Source: Andeanibacterium sp036384795 (GTDB lineage Bacteria > Pseudomonadota > Alphaproteobacteria > Sphingomonadales > Sphingomonadaceae). From it: a stretch of 64,000 bases of DNA. A program made the translations under genes and the position numbers. Of this stretch, positions 55,649 to 63,022 are shown one piece after another. Each line of letters starts with the position of its first letter. Within the stretch, counting starts at the first letter, position 1. The DNA lies in assembly GCA_036384795.1 (NCBI GenBank), contig DASVLP010000074.1:41387-105386 (forward strand), written 5' to 3'. The notes below the pieces were generated by a model. That model did no database searches. It saw only the letters and a list, made by a program, of their open reading frames with translations, and had not been told where the DNA came from.

Positions 55649-56488
55649 CTGCTGCGGGCGAGCGACTGGCAGGCCGAGCTCCGCCCCGAGATCGGCGGCG
55701 CGCTCGCCGCGCTGCGCTTTCGCGGAACGGATTTGCTGAGGCCGATGGCCGAAGGCGCGGACGATCCGCTGCAGTCCTCCTGCTTTCCGCTAGCCCCTTA
55801 CTGCAACCGCATCCGCGATGGCCGCTTCACCTGGCGTGGGCGCGCGGTCACCCTGCCGCCCAATTTCCCGCCCGAGCGCCATCCGCTGCACGGCCTGAGC
55901 TGGCGCCGGCCGTGGCAGGTGATCGACCAGGGCGATGCCCATGCCGCGCTCGCCGACGAGTGCGACGGATCGGGGTTGTGGCCGTGGCCCTATCGCGCCG
56001 GCCTGCTGGTCGCGCTCGACGCGCAAGGCTGCTCGATCACCCTCGCGCTGCTCAACAGCGGCAGCGAGGACATGCCGGTCGGCCTCGGCCTGCACCCGTA
56101 TTTCCGCCGGCGGCCGGAAACACGGCTCCGCTTCGAAGCCCGATCGGTGCTGCTGGGGGATGCCGAGACCCTGCCGACCGGAATCGAGGCGCCGGCGGCT
56201 CATTTCGGCGATTTCGCGAAAGGCGATATCTTGCCGCCGCACGAAATGGTCGACAATTGCTATCGCGGGTGGGGCGGAGCAGTGACGGTGCAGGACGATC
56301 TCGGCGCGATCTCGATGACAGCCACGGGCGCCGGGTATCTCCACCTCTACGCGCCGGCGGACGGCAGCGTGCTGTGTTGCGAGCCGGTGACCCACACCCC
56401 CGACGCGCTCAATCGCGCGCCGGACGAGATGATCGTGCTTGCACCCGGTGCAAGCGCGAGCGTGACAATGCGGATTGAGGTCGGCTGA
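55649..56488 (+). CDS. Aldose 1-epimerase family protein, probable CTG start
   Basis: About 279 residues of a galactose-mutarotase-like protein. FPLAPYCNRIRDGRFTWRGR, HPLHGLSWRRPW, the GLGLHPYFRR block and YLHLYAPADGSVLCCEPVTH with a late Glu are typical of aldose 1-epimerases, which interconvert alpha and beta sugar anomers and would feed the dehydrogenase. The conserved N-terminal strands (AELRPEIGGALAALRFRG) lie upstream of any ATG, GTG or TTG, directly after the esterase TGA and in the same frame. The likely start is therefore CTG 55649 or 55652, behind GAGGG. An ATG at 55745 would cut off the first strands. Confidence 0.75.
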   Translation: MLRASDWQAELRPEIGGALAALRFRGTDLLRPMAEGADDPLQSSCFPLAPYCNRIRDGRFTWRGRAVTLPPNFPPERHPLHGLSWRRPWQVIDQGDAHAALADECDGSGLWPWPYRAGLLVALDAQGCSITLALLNSGSEDMPVGLGLHPYFRRRPETRLRFEARSVLLGDAETLPTGIEAPAAHFGDFAKGDILPPHEMVDNCYRGWGGAVTVQDDLGAISMTATGAGYLHLYAPADGSVLCCEPVTHTPDALNRAPDEMIVLAPGASASVTMRIEVG

Positions 56489-56542
56489 TCCTCTCAGTTG
56501 CCCCGCAGTCGGGGAGGATCGCTCTTACGTCCACGCCGACGA

Positions 56543-56556
56543 CGGTAGCGCTATCA
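56543..56556. promoter_or_regulatory. XylR-type palindrome in a convergent 3'-3' gap
   Basis: CGGTAGCGCTATCA matches the perfect site at 49471 in 13 of 14 positions. It lies between the ends of the epimerase gene (56488) and xylD (56557), one base from the xylD stop, where no promoter is expected. Confidence 0.5.
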
Positions 56557-58338
56557 TCAGTGGTTATGCCGAGGCAGCTTTTTGGAGGTCTGCCGATACT
56601 TCAGCGCGAACTCCATCACCCCGCCTTCGCCCAGCTGCCCCGTCTTTTCGCGGTAGAGTTCTTCCCACGGGGTGTTGGATTCCGCCACCGGCGGCGCCGG
56701 CTCGTCCGCAAGGCGCCGCGCGATCTCGGCATCATCGACCAGCGCGTTGCAAGTACCCGCGTTGAGATCGACCCGGATCGTGTCGCCGGTCCGGAGCCAG
56801 GCGAGCGCGCCGCCCACCGCGCTTTCGGGGCTGGCGTGAAGGATCGATGGGCTGTCCGACGTGCCGGACTGCCGCCCGTCACCGAGTGTCGGCAGCCAGA
56901 CGATGCCCTCGCGGATCATCGCGTCGGGCGGCTGCATATTGACCACTTCAGCCGAGCCCGGCCAGCCGACCACCCCCGCTCCGCGGATCACCAGGATCGT
57001 GTCGAGGTCGATCTTCAGATCGGGGTCGTTGATCCGATGGTGGTAGTCCTCGGTTCCGTCGAACACCACCGCGCGCGCCTCGAACACGCCCTCCCGGCCG
57101 GGCCGGGACAGATAGCGGCGGCGGAAATCCTCGGAGATCACCGAGGTCTTGAGGATCGCGAAATCGAACAGGTTGCCCTTCAGCACCAGGAACCCGGCCT
57201 TTTCCTGCAGCGGCAGCGAGAACGGCCGGATCATCTCGCGATCGGTGCTCTCGCGGCCTTCCAGGTTCTCCGCGATCGTCTTGCCCGTGCAGGTCAGGCA
57301 CTGGCCATGGAGCTTTCCCGCCTGGAGCAGTTCCCACATCGCCGCCGGCACCCCTCCCGCACGGTGAAAGCGCTCGCCCAGATACTTGCCCGCCGGCTGC
57401 ATGTTGACCAGCAACGGCAGGTCGTAGCCATGTTCCTGCCACAGCTCCGGCTCGAGCTCGATCCCGGCGTGCCGGGCGATCGCGACGATGTGCGGCTGCG
57501 CATTCGACGAGCCGCCGATCGCGCTGACGGTGGCGATCGCGTTGAGGAACGCCTCGCGGGTGAGGATGCGCAGCGGGCGCAAGTCCTCGTGCACCATTTC
57601 GACGATGCGCTTGCCCGTGCGATAGGCATACTGCCCGCGCTCGCGATAGGGCGCCGGGATCGCCGCGCAGCCGGTGAGCGACAGGCCGAGCGCCTCGGCC
57701 ACCGCGTTCATGGTGCTCGCGGTGCCCATCGTGTTGCAATGGCCGGCGCTCGGCGCGCTGTCGGTCGCGCGCTGGAGGAACTCGTCCTCGTCGATCTCGC
57801 CTGCTGCCAGGAGGCGCCGGCTGCGCCAGATCACCGTGCCGGAGCCGACCAGCTCGCCTTCGTGATAGCCGTCGAGCATCGGCCCGCCCGAGAGCACGAT
57901 CGCCGGGATGTCGACCGTGGCGGCGGCCATAATTTGGCTCGGGGTGGTTTTGTCGCAGCCGGTGGTGAGCACCACGCCATCGATCGGATAGCCGTGGAGC
58001 AGCTCGACGAGCCCGAGATAGAGCAGGTTGCGGTCGAGCGCGGCGGTCGGACGGCGGCAGTTCTCGAAGATCGGATGGACCGGGAACTCGATCGGGATCC
58101 CCCCCGCGTCGCGGATCCCGTCGCGGACGCGCGGCGCGAGATCCAGATGGATGCGATTGCATGGGCTGAGATCGCTGCCGGATTGGGCGATGCCGATGAT
58201 CGGCTTGCCGCTGCGCAGCTCTTCCGGCGTCACGCCGTAGTTCATGAACCGCTCGAGGTAGAGCGCAGTCTGGTCCCACCGCTCGCGGTTGTCGAACCAG
58301 TCCCGCGAGCGCAAGCGCCGCGATTTATCGTCTGTCAC
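56557..58338 (-). CDS. xylD: D-xylonate dehydratase (IlvD/Edd family)
   Basis: A 593-residue iron-sulfur dehydratase. The cluster ligands are C60 (SGSDLSPCNRIH), C128 (VVLTTGCDKTTP) and C201 (SAGHCNTMGTAST), and the SAIGGSSNAQPH and GTSDSPSILHASPESAVGG stretches complete the family pattern. In xylose pathways it converts xylonate to 2-keto-3-deoxyxylonate. Caulobacter XylD is of the same length. The start is GTG 58338, overlapping the xylR stop by four bases, so regulator and enzyme are made from one message. L-arabonate or other sugar-acid dehydratases are close relatives. Confidence 0.88.
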   Translation of the reverse strand: MTDDKSRRLRSRDWFDNRERWDQTALYLERFMNYGVTPEELRSGKPIIGIAQSGSDLSPCNRIHLDLAPRVRDGIRDAGGIPIEFPVHPIFENCRRPTAALDRNLLYLGLVELLHGYPIDGVVLTTGCDKTTPSQIMAAATVDIPAIVLSGGPMLDGYHEGELVGSGTVIWRSRRLLAAGEIDEDEFLQRATDSAPSAGHCNTMGTASTMNAVAEALGLSLTGCAAIPAPYRERGQYAYRTGKRIVEMVHEDLRPLRILTREAFLNAIATVSAIGGSSNAQPHIVAIARHAGIELEPELWQEHGYDLPLLVNMQPAGKYLGERFHRAGGVPAAMWELLQAGKLHGQCLTCTGKTIAENLEGRESTDREMIRPFSLPLQEKAGFLVLKGNLFDFAILKTSVISEDFRRRYLSRPGREGVFEARAVVFDGTEDYHHRINDPDLKIDLDTILVIRGAGVVGWPGSAEVVNMQPPDAMIREGIVWLPTLGDGRQSGTSDSPSILHASPESAVGGALAWLRTGDTIRVDLNAGTCNALVDDAEIARRLADEPAPPVAESNTPWEELYREKTGQLGEGGVMEFALKYRQTSKKLPRHNH

Positions 58339-59426
58339 GTAGTCACCTTCCGCAGGGCATCGCGCGCGAGGCCGGGGGCCGCGTCGGACTGGCGGCGGAT
58401 CAGCTTGTAATCGAGCGTCACGTGGCGCGGCTTGGCCGACTTGCCCGAGCGTTCGTTGCGCAGTTCGTTCGCCAGCAGCTCCACCGCCTGACGCGACATT
58501 TCGGAGATCGGCTGGCGGATCGTGGTCAGCTCGGGCCAGATCGTGCTCGCGAACGCGGTGTCGTCGAAGCCGCAGACCGACAAGTCGACCGGCACGTCGA
58601 GGTGCCGGCGATGCGCGACCGCGACCACTGCCGCGGCCATGTCGTCGTTCGAAGCGAAGATCGCCGTCGGGGGGTCGGGCTGATCGAGCAGCCGCACCGC
58701 CGCATCGTAGCCCGAGCGATACGTGAACAGGCCTTGCATCACATAGCTTTTCGGCACCTCGAGCTCGGCCGCGCGCATCGCGTCGAGGAACCCGTCGAGG
58801 CGCTGACCGCTCGCGGTCTGGTGCGGGTTGCCGATGATGAAACCGATCTTGCGATGGCCCAGCCCGATGATGTGCGAGGTCATGTCGTAGGCCGCCTGGT
58901 ATTCGTCGATCATAACCGCCGAATGATGCGGATCGGGCTTGCCGGGGCCGACCTGCACCGCGTGCACGCTGCGCTCGTGCAGCATATCGAGCAATGCCTG
59001 CTCATCGCACAGCGGCGAAGGCAGCAGGAAGCCGTTGATCCCGCTGTCCACCAGGCGCTTCACGACGCTTTCCTCGTCCTTTTCGAAGTCGCAGCGTTCG
59101 ACCACCAGGTAGATGTCGCTGCGGCGTGCCTGGTCGAGGCTGCCCATCAGGAATTCGCTGAGGTACGAAGCCGAGGGGTTCGAATAGAGCAGCGCGAACC
59201 GCGTCTGGGCCGCTCCCGCCAGGCTGCGCGCCGCGCGATTTGGCGAATAGTTGAGCTGCTTAATCGCCTCTAGCACCGCTTCGCGGGTCGCCTCGCGCAC
59301 GCTCGCCTCGTTGTTGATCACCCGGCTGACCGTCATCGGCGAGCAGTTGGCGAGGCGCGCCACGTCGGTGATGGTAGGCTGGCCCGATTGGCGGCGGTTG
59401 AGCTTCTTGGTCGACACCTGATCCAT
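58335..59426 (-). CDS. xylR: LacI family regulator of the xylose/xylan genes
   Basis: A 363-residue LacI-type regulator. The helix-turn-helix TITDVARLANCSPMTVSRVINNEA and the hinge AARSLAG are followed by a sugar-sensing core (GFLLPSPLCDEQALL, GHRKIGFIIGNPHQTASGQR, AIFASNDDMAAAVVAVAHR, VCGFDDTAFASTIWPELTTIRQP). It is co-transcribed with xylD. Caulobacter controls its xylose genes through a LacI-type XylR, which supports the role. A weak version of the palindrome (TGTTAGCGTAATCA, 59480-59493) stands upstream and may give autoregulation. The start is ATG 59426; a TTG at 59441 is open. Confidence 0.85.
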   Translation of the reverse strand: MDQVSTKKLNRRQSGQPTITDVARLANCSPMTVSRVINNEASVREATREAVLEAIKQLNYSPNRAARSLAGAAQTRFALLYSNPSASYLSEFLMGSLDQARRSDIYLVVERCDFEKDEESVVKRLVDSGINGFLLPSPLCDEQALLDMLHERSVHAVQVGPGKPDPHHSAVMIDEYQAAYDMTSHIIGLGHRKIGFIIGNPHQTASGQRLDGFLDAMRAAELEVPKSYVMQGLFTYRSGYDAAVRLLDQPDPPTAIFASNDDMAAAVVAVAHRRHLDVPVDLSVCGFDDTAFASTIWPELTTIRQPISEMSRQAVELLANELRNERSGKSAKPRHVTLDYKLIRRQSDAAPGLARDALRKVTT

Positions 59427-59479
59427 GATCCCTTCGCGCAAAGCCCTCTAGGCCCCGGCGCACAAAATCGGCAAGCAAT

Positions 59480-59493
59480 TGTTAGCGTAATCA
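59480..59493. promoter_or_regulatory. Weak XylR-type site upstream of xylR
   Basis: TGTTAGCGTAATCA agrees with the island palindrome in 11 of 14 positions and lies 54 bp before the xylR start, in the short gap after the GH67 gene. It may serve for autoregulation of xylR-xylD. Confidence 0.35.
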
Positions 59494-59497
59494 AGCA

Positions 59498-61570
59498 TCA
59501 GTCCGCCGGCGCTTCCGGAAACTCGAGCGACTTGTAATAATCAAGCGGGCGAGCCGGCGGCACCACGCCGGCGGGCGACGGCAGATGGTTCACCGACTGC
59601 CAATAGGCGATCGAAGCATCGCGCCACCATTGCGCTTCGTTCTGCTGAATGACGAGGAACTGCAAGGTATCGTCATAGCGCTGGCCGTCAAGGTAAGGCC
59701 TCAGCGAACGCCAGGCCTCGATCATCGAGGTAACGGTCGCGACGCCGTGGTCGTAATGACCGATCAGCTCTTCCCACAGGGTTCGGCCGGACTTCATCCT
59801 GAAGCTCCACGGCACGTGGTGGAACCACAGCAGATAGCGCTCGTCGATCGTGCGTGCGTCGGCCCATTGCGCCGCGACCGACGGTGCGTATTGCGCGAGC
59901 GCGTTGCTGCCGCTCGACGTACGGTCGAAGCCGATCCCCTGCCGGTCGGCCCGGCTGTAATAGCACGGGTTCCACTCCGGCCGCTGGAGATCGCAGACCC
60001 AGGGCCCCGGGCCATAGTGGTGGTGGGTCGCCATCTGGTGCGCGAGGCCGAGCGGGGTCATGTAATCGACCGCCGCCTCGCGGCTTTCGAGCATGATCGG
60101 CACCACGCCCGTCAGAAATTTCGGGTCGCGGCTGAAGGTCTGCGCCACCCATTCGCGCGCGATCTGCTCAGACGACAGCGACGGGTCCCACGCCAGGCGC
60201 CCGAACGCATACCAGTTCGCCTGGTCGAAATGGCTGCCCGACCAGTTGCGGTCCGAGCCGGTGTTGGCGACCCCCGCCATGCCGGCAGAGAGCGACTGCG
60301 CCACCGTGCCGTGCCCGGTGCCGGCGTCGAGCGCTTCCTTCCACAGCGGCGCGAGGAACACGAGGTGGGTCGCGAAGCCGAGGTATTCCTTGGTGATCTG
60401 CCCTTCGAACATCAGGCGGGTGTGCGGCATCGCGCCGAACAGCGGGTGGAACGGCTCGCGCGGCTGGAAGTCGATCGGGCCGTTCTTAACCTGGACGATC
60501 ACGTTCGGGGCGAACTTCCCGTCGAGCGGCGCGAAATCGTTGTAAGCCTGCTTCGCGCGGTCGGTCGCGTCCTTGTCCGAATAGACGAACGCGCGCCAGA
60601 TCACCACGCCGCGGTTGCCGATCGCTTCCGCCATCATGTTCGCGCCGTCGGCATGGGTACGGCCATAGTCGCCGGGCCCGGGCTGGCCTTCGGAGTTGGC
60701 TTTCACCAGAAAGCCGCCGAAATCGGGGATCGAGGCATAGATTGCGTCCGCCTTGGCCTTCCACCACGCCTGCACGGCCGGATCGAGCGGGTCGGCGGTC
60801 TTGAGCCCGCCGAGCTCGATCGGCGAGCTGAACCGTGCGGTGAGGTACACGCGGATGCCGTAGGGTCGCCAAGCGTCGGCCAGCCGCTTCAGCTTGGCGA
60901 TGTAGCGCTCCGAGAGCATGTACGCCGGGGTGTTGACGTTGTTCACCACCACGCCGTTGATGCCGAGCGAGGCCTCCGCGCGGGCATAATCGATCATCCG
61001 GCGGTCGAGATAGCCCGGCAGCCGCCACCAGTCGAAGATCGAGCGGCCGGCATAACCGCGTTCGACGAGCCCGGTCGGGTTGTCCCAATGGTCGATCATG
61101 CGCAGCGGAAACCCGGGCGCCGAAGCGACATCGAGATGCGCGATCGAGTGGCCCTGCCCCAGCTCGCGCAACAGCGCGAAGCTGCCGTAGAGCAGGCCGT
61201 TATCGTCGTTCGCGACGATCGCCACGCGTCCGTCCGCCAGGGTGAGCAGGCGATAGCTGCCGGCGGGCTTATCCCTGAGCGGTGCCCACCACACGGCTTG
61301 ACCGGCCGCCAGTCGCTCGCGCCGCGCGAGCACCAACCCCGGCCCAGCTGCCATTGCGCCGAGCATCGACGAGAGCCCGCGGGCCAACTCGTCCCTCGCA
61401 ACATCGATCGTCGGCGTGTCGGTCGCGAGCAATTGCACGGCGCCCAGATGAGCGGCCGCTTCGCGTGCCCGATCCGCCGGAAGCGGGGCATAGCGGAGCC
61501 ATAGCCGGTAGCCGTCCTCCGCATTCGCGCGCGCCGGAAGCATCGCGGCCAGCATCAGCGCCACCAGCAT
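59498..61570 (-). CDS. GH67 alpha-glucuronidase
   Basis: A 690-residue family 67 enzyme that removes (4-O-methyl-)glucuronic acid from the ends of xylo-oligosaccharides. A signal peptide (MLVALMLAAMLPARANA) comes first. The general acid E294 is in VKANSEGQPGPGDYG, and the base region QVKNGPIDFQPREPFHPLFG and MFEGQITKEYLGF are intact, as are SGSHFDQANWYAFGRLAWD and the C-terminal dimer domain. The start chosen is ATG 61570 with GAGG upstream; ATG 61618 and 61615 would add 15-16 residues but lack a ribosome site and overlap the operator. It is divergent from the hexuronate transporter gene. Confidence 0.92.
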   Translation of the reverse strand: MLVALMLAAMLPARANAEDGYRLWLRYAPLPADRAREAAAHLGAVQLLATDTPTIDVARDELARGLSSMLGAMAAGPGLVLARRERLAAGQAVWWAPLRDKPAGSYRLLTLADGRVAIVANDDNGLLYGSFALLRELGQGHSIAHLDVASAPGFPLRMIDHWDNPTGLVERGYAGRSIFDWWRLPGYLDRRMIDYARAEASLGINGVVVNNVNTPAYMLSERYIAKLKRLADAWRPYGIRVYLTARFSSPIELGGLKTADPLDPAVQAWWKAKADAIYASIPDFGGFLVKANSEGQPGPGDYGRTHADGANMMAEAIGNRGVVIWRAFVYSDKDATDRAKQAYNDFAPLDGKFAPNVIVQVKNGPIDFQPREPFHPLFGAMPHTRLMFEGQITKEYLGFATHLVFLAPLWKEALDAGTGHGTVAQSLSAGMAGVANTGSDRNWSGSHFDQANWYAFGRLAWDPSLSSEQIAREWVAQTFSRDPKFLTGVVPIMLESREAAVDYMTPLGLAHQMATHHHYGPGPWVCDLQRPEWNPCYYSRADRQGIGFDRTSSGSNALAQYAPSVAAQWADARTIDERYLLWFHHVPWSFRMKSGRTLWEELIGHYDHGVATVTSMIEAWRSLRPYLDGQRYDDTLQFLVIQQNEAQWWRDASIAYWQSVNHLPSPAGVVPPARPLDYYKSLEFPEAPAD

Positions 61571-61617
61571 GGCGCAGCCTCGGACAGCGCGATTGACAGG
61601 CCCTCTCCCGTTCATCA

Positions 61618-61631
61618 TGGTAGCGCTATCA
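61618..61631. promoter_or_regulatory. XylR-type operator between GH67 and the MFS gene
   Basis: TGGTAGCGCTATCA, identical in all 14 bases to the site at 49471. It lies in the gap between the divergent GH67 and transporter genes, 47 bp from the GH67 start at 61570 and 59 bp before the transporter start. A TTGACA stands at 61593-61598. Confidence 0.7.
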
Positions 61632-61690
61632 CGGAAACTCGCCGGCTCCAAGCGGAGCAAGCAAAAAGGCGGGGGACGAGGGGAGAGCGA

Positions 61691-63022
61691 ATGGACCAGC
61701 TTGCCGACGCCGGGGCGATCACCGCGCCGCGAGGCAGGATCCGCTGGACGATCTGCCTGCTGCTGTTTTGCGTGATCACCATCAACTACGTCGATCGCCA
61801 GGTCATCGGCGTGCTGAAGCCGGTCATCGAACGGGACATGGGCTGGAGCGAGGTCGACTACGGCAACATCGTCACCGCATTCCAGGCGAGCTACGGCATC
61901 GGCCTGCTGTTCGTCGGGCGCCTGCTCGACAGGATCGGCACTCGCCGGGGCATGGCGATCGCGATCGGGCTGTGGAGCCTCGCCGCCGCGTTCCACGCCG
62001 GCGCGCGCAGCGTGCTCGCCTTCATCGTCGCCCGCTGTGCGCTCGGCGTCGCCGAAAGCGCGGGCTATCCCGGCGCGGTCAAGTCGGTCGCCGAGTGGTT
62101 CCCGCGCCGCGAACGCGCGCTCGGCGTCGGCATCCTCAACGCAGGCGCGAACGTCGCGGTGATCCTGACCCCGATCGTCGGGATCATGATCGCGGGGCTT
62201 TACGGCTGGCGCACGGCCTTCCTGGTGACCGGTGGGCTCGGCTTCGTGGTGCTGTTCGCGTGGCTGAGGCTCTACCGCAATCCGCGCGAGCACCAGAAAC
62301 TCGGCGTGGCCGAGCTCGCCCACATCGAGCAGGACGGCGAAGACCCTGATTGTCCACCGCTCGGCATCCTCGCCGCGCTGGGCCATCGCCAGACGTGGTA
62401 CTTCATCTGCGGCAAGTTCTTCACCGACCCGGTGTGGTACTTGTTCCTGTTCTGACTGCCCGATTTCCTCGTCAAGACCCAGGGGATGGACCTGTTCCCC
62501 AAAGGCGACAGCGGCATCCTCGCGACGATCGGCCCGGCGCTGATCGGGGTGTACCTGCTGGCGGACGTCGGCTCGATCGCCGGCGGCTGGCTCTCCTCCC
62601 ACCTGATCGAGCGTGGGTGGAGCATGAACCGCGCGCGCAAGACCACGCTGTTCGTCGCCGCCTTGTGCGCGGTGCCGCTGCTGGTGGTGCTGCAAATCCA
62701 TAGCCCGCCGGTCGTCGTGCTGCTGATCGGGCTCGGCACCGCCGGGCATCAGGCGTTCTCGTCGAACATCTTCACGATGATCGGCGACCTCTATCCGCGT
62801 CGCGCGGTGGCGACGGTGGCGGGGATCGGGGGTGCGGGCGGCGCGCTCGGCGGCATCCTGATTGCGCAGGCGACAGGATGGACGCTGCAATTGACCGGCA
62901 GCTACCTGCCGATCCTGGCCTATGCCGGGCTCGCCTATCTGATCGCGTTCGCGGCGATCCAGCTGCTGGTGCCGCGAATGGACGCCGCGCCGATTTCCCC
63001 CGATCCGAGGAGTGCCGCATGA
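61691..63022 (+). pseudogene. Hexuronate-type MFS transporter interrupted by an in-frame TGA
   Basis: The full frame of 443 codons encodes an ACS-family (ExuT-like) transporter: CVITINYVDRQVIGVLKPVIERD in helix 1, GYPGAVKSVAEWFPRRERALGVGI, and after the break LPDFLVKTQGMDLFP and FTMIGDLYPRRAVATVAGIGG. Codon 255 is TGA (62453-62455) where relatives have Trp (FLF-W-LPDFL), a single G-to-A change from TGG. Everything after it stays in frame with normal codon use up to the stop at 63020-63022, which overlaps the GH10 start (ATGA). It is therefore a recent nonsense mutation or a base-call error. An intact product would import glucuronate or aldouronate freed by the GH67 enzyme. A short 254-residue product would have only about half the helices. 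Confidence 0.85.

Noticed and set aside
62453..62455. Selenocysteine reading of the in-frame TGA
   Set aside because: Relatives have Trp here, the family contains no selenoproteins, and no hairpin typical of a bacterial SECIS element was noticed right after the codon.
61619..62890. Open extension of the GH67 frame across the transporter gene
   Set aside because: The GH67 signal peptide begins at 61570 or 61618; the upstream part is antisense to clear transporter coding sequence.
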